Positions 57,311 through 64,000 of a stretch of 64,000 nucleotides of DNA are shown piece by piece. The stretch's first letter is position 1; the number at the start of each line of letters is the position of its first letter. The notes under the pieces are model-generated. The model saw only the letters and a list, made by a program, of their open reading frames with translations, was not told where the DNA came from and did no database searches. This DNA comes from Calendula officinalis (lineage: Eukaryota; Streptophyta; Magnoliopsida; Asterales; Asteraceae): contig OY970822.1 of the NCBI GenBank assembly GCA_963853835.1, positions 48,386,404 to 48,450,403 of the forward strand. The letters are read 5' to 3'. The translations under genes were made by a program, and so were the position numbers.

Positions 57311-58770
57311 GGAATCGCATCATAATCATCAAAGTTCGGGTAGCGTTTCTTAATCTCGTCTTTGACTTCCCAAGTCAAATTTGGCCCAAGGGAATGCTTC
57401 CCCTTGACCAACACCAACTCAGTTTCTTTATTCCTTAATTTCTTTGTTTGGGCCTCCAATATGGCCTCGGGCTCTTCAATCAATCGGTTGGGCGCATCGA
57501 CCCGCAAATCTTGAAGTGGGATAATATTCTCCACTTCACCCAAGAATTTCTTCAAATTACTAACATGGAAGGTGTCATGGACACCTTGCAACTCGGGTGG
57601 AAGTTCTAACTTAAATGCTTGCAAACCGACCCGTTTCAAAATCTTAAATGGGCCAACATATCTTGGGCTCAATTTGCCCTTCTTACCAAACCTCATCACG
57701 CCTTTCCAAGGCGACACCTTTAACATCACCATATCACCGACATTTAAATCATAAGGTCGCTTCTTCAAACCCGAATAACTCTTTTGGCGATCTTGTGCCA
57801 CTTTCATATTCTTTTGAATTATTCCGATTTTCTCATTTGTTATTTTTACAATCTCGGGACCCGTGAGTCTCGTCTCACCCGCCTCTAACCAACAAGAAGG
57901 CGTCCTACATTTTCTCCCATATAAAGCCTCAAGCAGTGGCATCTTAATGGTTGAGTGATAACTATTGTTATAAGAAAATTCAACTAACGGTAAATGTTCA
58001 TCCCATTTACCACCAAAATCCAAAACACATGACCTCAACATATCTTCGACCGTTTGGATCGTTCTCTCACTTTGACCATCGGTTTGCGGATGGTAAGCCG
58101 TGCTCAATCTCAACTTCGTCCCCAATTCTTCTTGGAGTGATCTCCAAAATCTCGAGGTAAACCTTGCATCCCGATCGGACACAATCGACAATGGTACCCC
58201 ATGCAAACGGACAACCTCATCAACATACAATTTTGCCAATTTCTCAACTGGCATGGTCTCCCTAATAGCTAGGAATAATGCGCTTTTCGTTAACCTATCA
58301 ACAATCACACATATGGCATCATGATTTCTACTAGTCTTTGGGAGACCGACAATGAAATCCATTGTGATGTCATTCCATTTCCCGGCCGGCACTTGCAACG
58401 ATTGTGCAACACCATAAGGCACTTGGTGCTCGGCTTTCACTTGTGCACACGTGGCACATTTTGATATGTACTTTGCTACTCTCGACTTCATCCCGGGCCA
58501 CCAATAAATTTTCTTCAAGTCTTGATAAGTCTTTGTACTTCCGGGATGAATCGAATACTTAGACTTGTGAGCATCATTCAACAACACTTTTCGGTTTCCA
58601 CCGAATTTCGGAACCCAAATCCGACCATTCACGGTTTTTAGCCCTTGATCATTTTCTTCAAATACTTGGTTCTTTCCCAATCTCTCTTGTCTATACTCGT
58701 CTTTTCCCATCACGTCCTTTTGTGCGGTTTTTATATTTTCAATAAAGCTAGATACTACATCAATCCGCAT
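57292..58770 (-). pseudogene. Tekay integrase with chromodomain (frameshifted from RT)
   Basis: An open 492-codon segment. HHCC finger H-x-H with CATCAQVKAEH, then the D,D,E core (MDFIVGLP, VSDRDARF, HPQTDGQSER), a GPF/Y module (YVGPFKIL) and a C-terminal chromodomain ending near LTWEVKDEIKKRYPNF. The frame differs from the upstream RT-RNase H frame; the change lies near 58770-58790. The chromodomain normally guides integration to heterochromatin. Confidence 0.88.
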
Positions 58771-61700
58771 TAACTTAGCCTTAACCGGTTTTCATAAACT
58801 TTTCTACTCAAGGCGTCAGCTACCACATTGGCCTTTCCTTCATGATAAACAATTTCACAATCGTAATCACTAATCAACTCAATCCACCTTCTTTGTCTCA
58901 TGTTCAAGTCTTTTTGTGTAAACACATACTTGAGACTTTTGTGATCCGTGTATAGAATACACCTTGTACCATACAAGTAATGTCTCCAAATTTTCAAGGC
59001 AAAGATGATTGCCGCCAACTCTAAATCGTGTGTTGTATACCTTTCTTCCGCATTCTTCAATTGTCTTGAAGCATAAGCTATCACCTTACCTCTTTGCATT
59101 AAAACAAAACCGAGACCTTTATTCGAGGCGTCACTATACACCACGAAATCTTCCATACCGCCGGGTAGGGTGAGGATCGGTGCATTGCATAACTTCTCTT
59201 TCAACAAGACAAAAGCATCCTCTTGCTTTTTCCCCCATTCGAACTTTACATCTTTTCTCGTTAGTCTAGTGAGTGGGACCGCCACTCGAGAAAAATCTTC
59301 AATAAACCTTCGGTAGTAACCGGCTAACCCAAGAAAACTCCTAACTTCGGTCGGGGTCTTCGGTGCTTCCCAATTCTTCACCGCCTCGATCTTAGACGGG
59401 TCAACTTTTATCCCGCTTCGGGATACTACATGCCCAAGAAATTGAACTTTCCGCAACAAAAATTCACACTTTGAGAACTTAGAATACAATTTTTCTCGCT
59501 TCAAAACTTCTAGAGTTTGCCTTAAATGTTCTTCATGTTCTTCTTCGGTTTTGGAGAAAATAAGAATATCATCAATAAATACTATGAGAAATTTATCGAG
59601 AAAAGGTTTACAAACCCTATTCATGAGATCCATGAAAATAGCCGGGGCATTCGTCAAACCGAATGGCATAACTAAAAATTCATAATGACCATAACGGGTT
59701 CTAAAGGCCATCTTCTCGTTATCACCTTCTTTGACCCGAACTTGATGGTAACCCGATCTCAAATCAATCTTGAAAAAATAATCGGCTCCTTGAAGTTGAT
59801 CAAATAAATCATCTATCCTTGGCAAAGGATAACGGTTCTTAATTGTCATCTTGTTAAGCTCTCGGTAATCAATGCACATCCTCATCGACCCATCTTTCTT
59901 CTTCACAAATAAAGCCGGTGCACCCCATGGTGACGAGCTAGGATGGATAAAACCCTTATCGAGTAAATCTTGAAGTTGAGCCATCAACTCTCTCATTTCG
60001 GTGGGAGCTAGACGATACGTGGCTTGGGCAATTGGCGTCGCCCCCGGGAGTAAATCAATACGAAACTCGACTTGTCTCTCCGGTGGCAAACCGGGTAGGT
60101 CATCGGGAAAAACTTCGGGAAAATCTCGAATAATCTTCACATTCTCAACCGTCTTCTTCTCTTTTCTACCATCTAAGACATAAGATATAAATGATGCACA
60201 CCCTTTCGATAAACACTTTCTTGCTTTGATGGCTGTTAACAAGTTTGGCATTTGATGCCTCTTTTCTCCATAAATATACACCTTCTCATTCTTGGGAGAC
60301 TTGATCGACACTAACTTCTTTCCACATAAAATCTTGGCTTGGTGGATTCCCAACCAATCCATTCCAATAATCACATCAAAAGCCTTAATCCCCATAGGCA
60401 TCAAATCAACCTTAAACTTCTTACTATCGATTTCTAACTCACAATCCCTATAGACATGTTGAACCATAGAGGTTTTCCCATCGACTACTTCTATTTCATA
60501 CAAATCATCAAGTAACTCTAGTGGAACCTTAAACTTAGCACCAAATTCATGAGACACGAAAGAATATGTGGAACCCGAATCAATTAGTACATAAGTGGGT
60601 ATGGAGTTTATGAATAAGGTACCTGAGACAACATCATGTGTCTCCTTGGCTTCTTCTCGCGTGAGTTGGAAGGCACGCCCTTTGACTTTCAACAGCTCCG
60701 GTTTCTTGTGAGCGGTTGACACCAACGTTTCGGTTCCCTTCTTTGGACAAACATTACTATAATGCCCCTTCTCATGGCATGAGAAACACTCCACCTCATC
60801 AAGGCTTTTAACCTTGCAATCTTTAGCTTTGTGGCCAAAACGACCACACTTAAAGCAACCTTTGGAATCCGCCTTGCATTCACCTTTGTGGTCCCTACCA
60901 CACTTTCTACAACCACCAACACTACCTTGCTTTGACCCGCTCGGGGCAAACTTACTTTTCTTGGATGGTCCCGAAAAGCTCTCAAACTTCCTCTTCTCAT
61001 TGCCAACCGACCTCTCTTGCACTCTTCTCTTACTAACTTTTTCAACACTTCGGGCGACGTTGATCGCTTCATCAAGAGTGGTCGCCCTCTTCACTTCGAG
61101 CTCATACTCCCATGGTAATCCATTAGCAAACCGAACCACACGGCTACGTTCGGTTGGGTAAGTACTTGATACAAACGGGAGGTATCCCGTGAACTTCTTG
61201 GTATACTCATCCAAGGTCAAGTTGCCTTTCTTGAAGTGCAAAAATTCTTCCAACAACTCTTCTAACTCCCTTTTGGGACAATACTTCACCTTGAGTCTTC
61301 TAGTGAACTCATCCCACAACATCTTGTAAATAACTTTCTTTCTCAAGGTTTCATACACGGTGTCCCACCATGTAAGAGCATCATCCTTAAACAATCGTGA
61401 GGCATAAGTCACCATGTCTTCCTCTTTGCACTGGCTACTCTCAAGCACACGTTCCGTCTCTCGAATCCATTGAACCGTCACTTTCGGCTCCGTACTCCCG
61501 AGATAGAAGTCGGGACGGCAAGCAAGGAATGTTTTGTAAGAACATCCTTCACGTTCAATTCTTCTCTCTTAACCACTTTCCCCATTGGAGGATTTCTCGG
61601 TCGGGTTGGTGTTCCCCGTTGACTTGGTCTTAGTGAGTTGAGGGGAATCTTCACCGTCCTCCCTCTCCTCCTCAAAAAGACGTTCCTCATCCTCCCTTTC

Positions 61701-61916
61701 CTCATCATCATCTCTTAAGTTCAATCGATCATTTATGATCCGGTTAACATCTTGTTGCATCACATTTCTCATGTTAGTGAGCATGGATTGAATGGCCTCC
61801 ATTGTTACCGGAGTATGGTTATTCCCGATACACGAATTGGCTAATCCATTCCCATCTTGATTCAAATTCGAAGCTTGCTCCCCATCCAACAATCGACCAC
61901 TTCTCGTTCTAGCCAT
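58770..61916 (-). pseudogene. Tekay Gag, protease, RT and RNase H with one nonsense codon
   Basis: The start is placed at MARTRSGRLL (61916). Acidic linker, then TAA at 61569-61571 in the same frame, then the gag core (ALTWWDTVYETLR), Cys/His motifs CRKCGRDHKGEC, CFKCGRFGHKAKDC and CFSCHEKGHYSNVC. Next come the protease (VLIDSGSTYSFV, IGMDWL), RT (IDYRELN, FIDDILIFS), RNase H (VYSDASNKGLG, YTDHKSLKYVF) and the ADALSRKV end motif. From 61568 the frame is open for over 900 codons. It stops at the frameshift before integrase. Gag is clearly related to E1 gag. Confidence 0.9.
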
Positions 61917-62122
61917 CTTACTATAATAAGATGTCAACCCAATTAGAATCCAATAAGTTGACTAAAAAGTCAAAATTAAACATAAAAATAGCTCGATTTA
62001 AACAATTCCCTCAATGGTCAACCCTAATCCTTAAAGGTCAACCTAACTTCCAATAGAACACAATGTCCCAAAAGCAAAGTCTAAGTCTAGGGTGGGTAAC
62101 CAACCTAATTTACTTAGACTAA

Positions 62123-62136
62123 TTCTCTGATACCAA
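62123..62136 (-). other. Tekay primer binding site (initiator tRNA-Met)
   Basis: Minus strand TGGTATCAGAGAA, next to the LTR at 62139. Confidence 0.88.
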
Positions 62137-62138
62137 GT

Positions 62139-63890
62139 TGTAACACACCAATTTTTCAACCAAATTTAAAACTTTTAAAATTATAAAATATATGTCTTTA
62201 CAAACCAAATACCCCAAAATGTAAATTTAGATAAAACACTTGGAGTAATTGCTAGTATCAAAATTCGGTGTTACAAATATATCAAAACAATGTCTAGGGA
62301 ATTAAATAAGCACACCGAGCTAAATCACTTCCAAATGCTAACTACTACGGGCCGCCTAGTCCTTAGCTCCCGAACCTGAGTACATAGCCAAAATAAACGT
62401 AGTACGTGAGACAAATATTGTCTCGTGAGAAACATGGGTTTTAGACCAGGTTAGAAATAATTTGCAATAAAATAATAATTAAATTAATTATCAAATTGCA
62501 CATAGTCAATCAATCTCTACGGCTTGCCATAAGCCAAACACATACGTAACGGGCCTCCCCGAAACAACTCCCCCGATATGGGTTATCTAGGTAAACTCCC
62601 CCGTTTCCGGGTTATCTATTTGCTCCCCCGATTTCCGGGTTATCTCAAACTCCACCGTTTTTCGGGTTATCTATTTATCGACACACTACCCTTGCGGAGG
62701 GTGGTACCGCCCCAAGTAGGTGTCACTAACTCCCCCAACTTGTGTGGGTTATCTAGGATCCAATCGATTAGCTACCACATAACAAATCATCAACTTGGGT
62801 CAAAGCCCATATCACAACTCAATCATACTAGTGGTGACTAAGCAAGTCAACTTACAATTCAATTCAATTCAATTCAATTCAATTAAGTTCATACTCTATC
62901 AAGTCAATCTTTTCTTTATTAAAAATATTTAACTAATAAAGGCTCTAAAATCATTTCAATACATAAAACATGGTTTACTATGTACTCTGAAAGATCACAT
63001 GTACTCACCTTAGCAAAGCTATCCAATACTTGTGTAAATCAACACAATCTCTACTTCCCAATCAAGGAAGTACTTCCAATCCCAACTCCTTTTGACCTAT
63101 TATCAAAATCATCACAAATCTAGTCATAAACCATAACTAACTACTAGTTAATCCATCTTAACATTCCCAACCACCAAGTTCATACCACTTGGTGGAAATC
63201 TCAAACCCTAGTTCAACTTTTATGTCCATAAAACCGAAATCTAGCTTGTACACATTGATTACAAGCTTACCATGAGTGTTTTACATCCATGATAGATCAT
63301 CTTTCCCAAAGATGATGTGGTTGGTTTCCAAAACCACCATTAATACCCAAATAGAGCTCAAAATACCAAAGAGATGCATAAACTAGCAAGGATTCTTACC
63401 TTAGATCAATAATCTCCAAGAAATATGAAGATTTGAGCTCAAGAACAGCAACAATGGTGCACTTCTTCCAAAATAACGGCTGGTAGGGTTCTAGGGGTGT
63501 AGGTGTCAAAACCCTAGCTTTAACCCGTTTTTATACAGAGCTAACCAGTTCGCGATCGCGAACTCAAGTTCGCGATCGTGAACTCAAGTTCGCGTCGCGA
63601 AGTTCGCGTGTCGTGACCACTTCGCGATCCCTAACTGGTCGGGAACTCTATGTCTGAAAAACCCCAAATCCCTGAGCGGAGTTCATGATCGCCATCTCCA
63701 CTTCGCGCCGTGAACTCCTCCAGTCAGCTAGGCTGCACTTTTCGATCCTTGTCTCGACCCGGTTTCGTCCATAACTTTCTCATACGGTGTCCAATTGACA
63801 CGAAACCAATTCCTACGGTTCTGAAATGAATTATCCTTATTTATCATATTTTTGTACAATTTATATATTTACGAAATCTCGGTCGTTACA
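62139..63890 (-). repeat. Tekay 5' LTR
   Basis: 1752 bp; differs from the 3' LTR by roughly 2%, by ATTCA repeat number (62855-62884) and by an extra GTTCGCGATCGTGAACTCAA-type unit near 63565-63590. Confidence 0.93.
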
Positions 63891-64000
63891 GCAACAACAA
63901 CCACGACGACAAGTACCAACAATCTCTCACTTCGCTCAATCCTCGAAAAAGACAAGTTGAATTGGTCAAAATTTCTCAATTGGGAGCACAATTTTTGCAT

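Larger units (their letters stand above)
55543..63890 (-). mobile_element. Tekay-type chromovirus (Ty3/gypsy), 8.35 kb
   Basis: LTRs 55543-57279 and 62139-63890; PBS on the minus strand at 62136-62123. Gag-PR-RT-RNase H-IN-chromodomain order is complete. The coding region has one nonsense codon and one frameshift. Flanking pentamers are GCAGT (left) and GCAAC (right), only three of five matching. LTRs differ at roughly 2%. Confidence 0.92.
51974..64000 (+). mobile_element. Ty1/copia element, 5' part, interrupted by the Tekay element
   Basis: A TATA-bearing LTR-like region, a tRNA-iMet PBS at 53087, a long non-coding leader and a copia gag start at 55535 resuming at 63891 define the element. 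It continues beyond the window, so the second LTR, pol and target duplication cannot be checked. The long leader suggests a SIRE/Maximus-like group, by inference only. Confidence 0.75.
55535..64000 (+). pseudogene. Copia gag, interrupted after its first codons and cut by the window end
   Basis: The ATG at 55535 follows a leader typical of copia elements. Eight bases later (55543) the Tekay element begins. At 63891 the sequence resumes with a Thr-rich stretch and then LRSILEKDKLN, the conserved N-terminal motif of plant copia gag proteins (UBN2 type). It is open to the last base of the window. The 8.3-kb insertion abolishes normal expression. Confidence 0.75.

Noticed and set aside
1..64000. 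A new defence, biosynthetic or other multi-gene system
   Set aside because: Only two unrelated host genes are present; everything else is explained by transposable elements.

Overview
The window is plant nuclear DNA: AT-rich, with GT-AG introns, and dominated by LTR retrotransposons and MITEs. A eudicot is likely. Asteraceae is a guess, because the BBE-like protein resembles, from memory, the sunflower and lettuce carbohydrate oxidases. Only two ordinary host genes are convincing, both in the first 9.5 kb: a single-exon BBE-like secreted flavoprotein oxidase (3995-5632, +) and a seven-exon RING-CH (MARCH-type) membrane E3 ligase (7517-9439, -). No operon-like or new enzymatic system was found; the interest lies in transposon architecture.

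1-16.1 kb holds the host genes and small DNA elements. These are a palindromic repeat array (1-400), a tRNA-like SINE, a minisatellite, a Tourist-like MITE with TAA duplications, a degenerate Stowaway-like MITE, two members of one MITE family with 9-bp target duplications, a 677-bp hAT-type element with an 8-bp duplication, and a PIF/Harbinger transposon (11447-13316) inserted inside a Stowaway MITE. Its transposase carries one in-frame stop.

16.1-51.5 kb is a nest. A 301-bp Harbinger-type MITE is split by an Athila-like Ty3/gypsy element (16217-51259, -, TSD CATGC). Its gag-pol is broken, but it has a long open reading frame in the env-like position. Inside that frame sits E1 (20638-43064, -, TSD AGGAT), a gag-only element without pol. 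E1's left LTR is split by E2 (22685-32229, +, TSD CCAGA), a non-coding LARD. E1's gag is split by E3 (35270-40259, +, TSD GGGTT), a complete chromovirus with one open polyprotein. Hand-counted LTR differences fall in the order the nesting demands: Athila about 2.7%, E1 about 1.5%, E3 2 in 338, E2 about 5 in 2714 plus one 23-bp repeat unit.

51.5-64 kb is the 5' part of a Ty1/copia element (LTR, PBS, long leader, gag start). A Tekay-type chromovirus (55543-63890, -) has landed just after the gag start codon; copia gag resumes at 63891 and runs off the window. E1 and the Tekay element have related gag proteins and LTRs, so Tekay-type elements are the natural source of the proteins E1 lacks.
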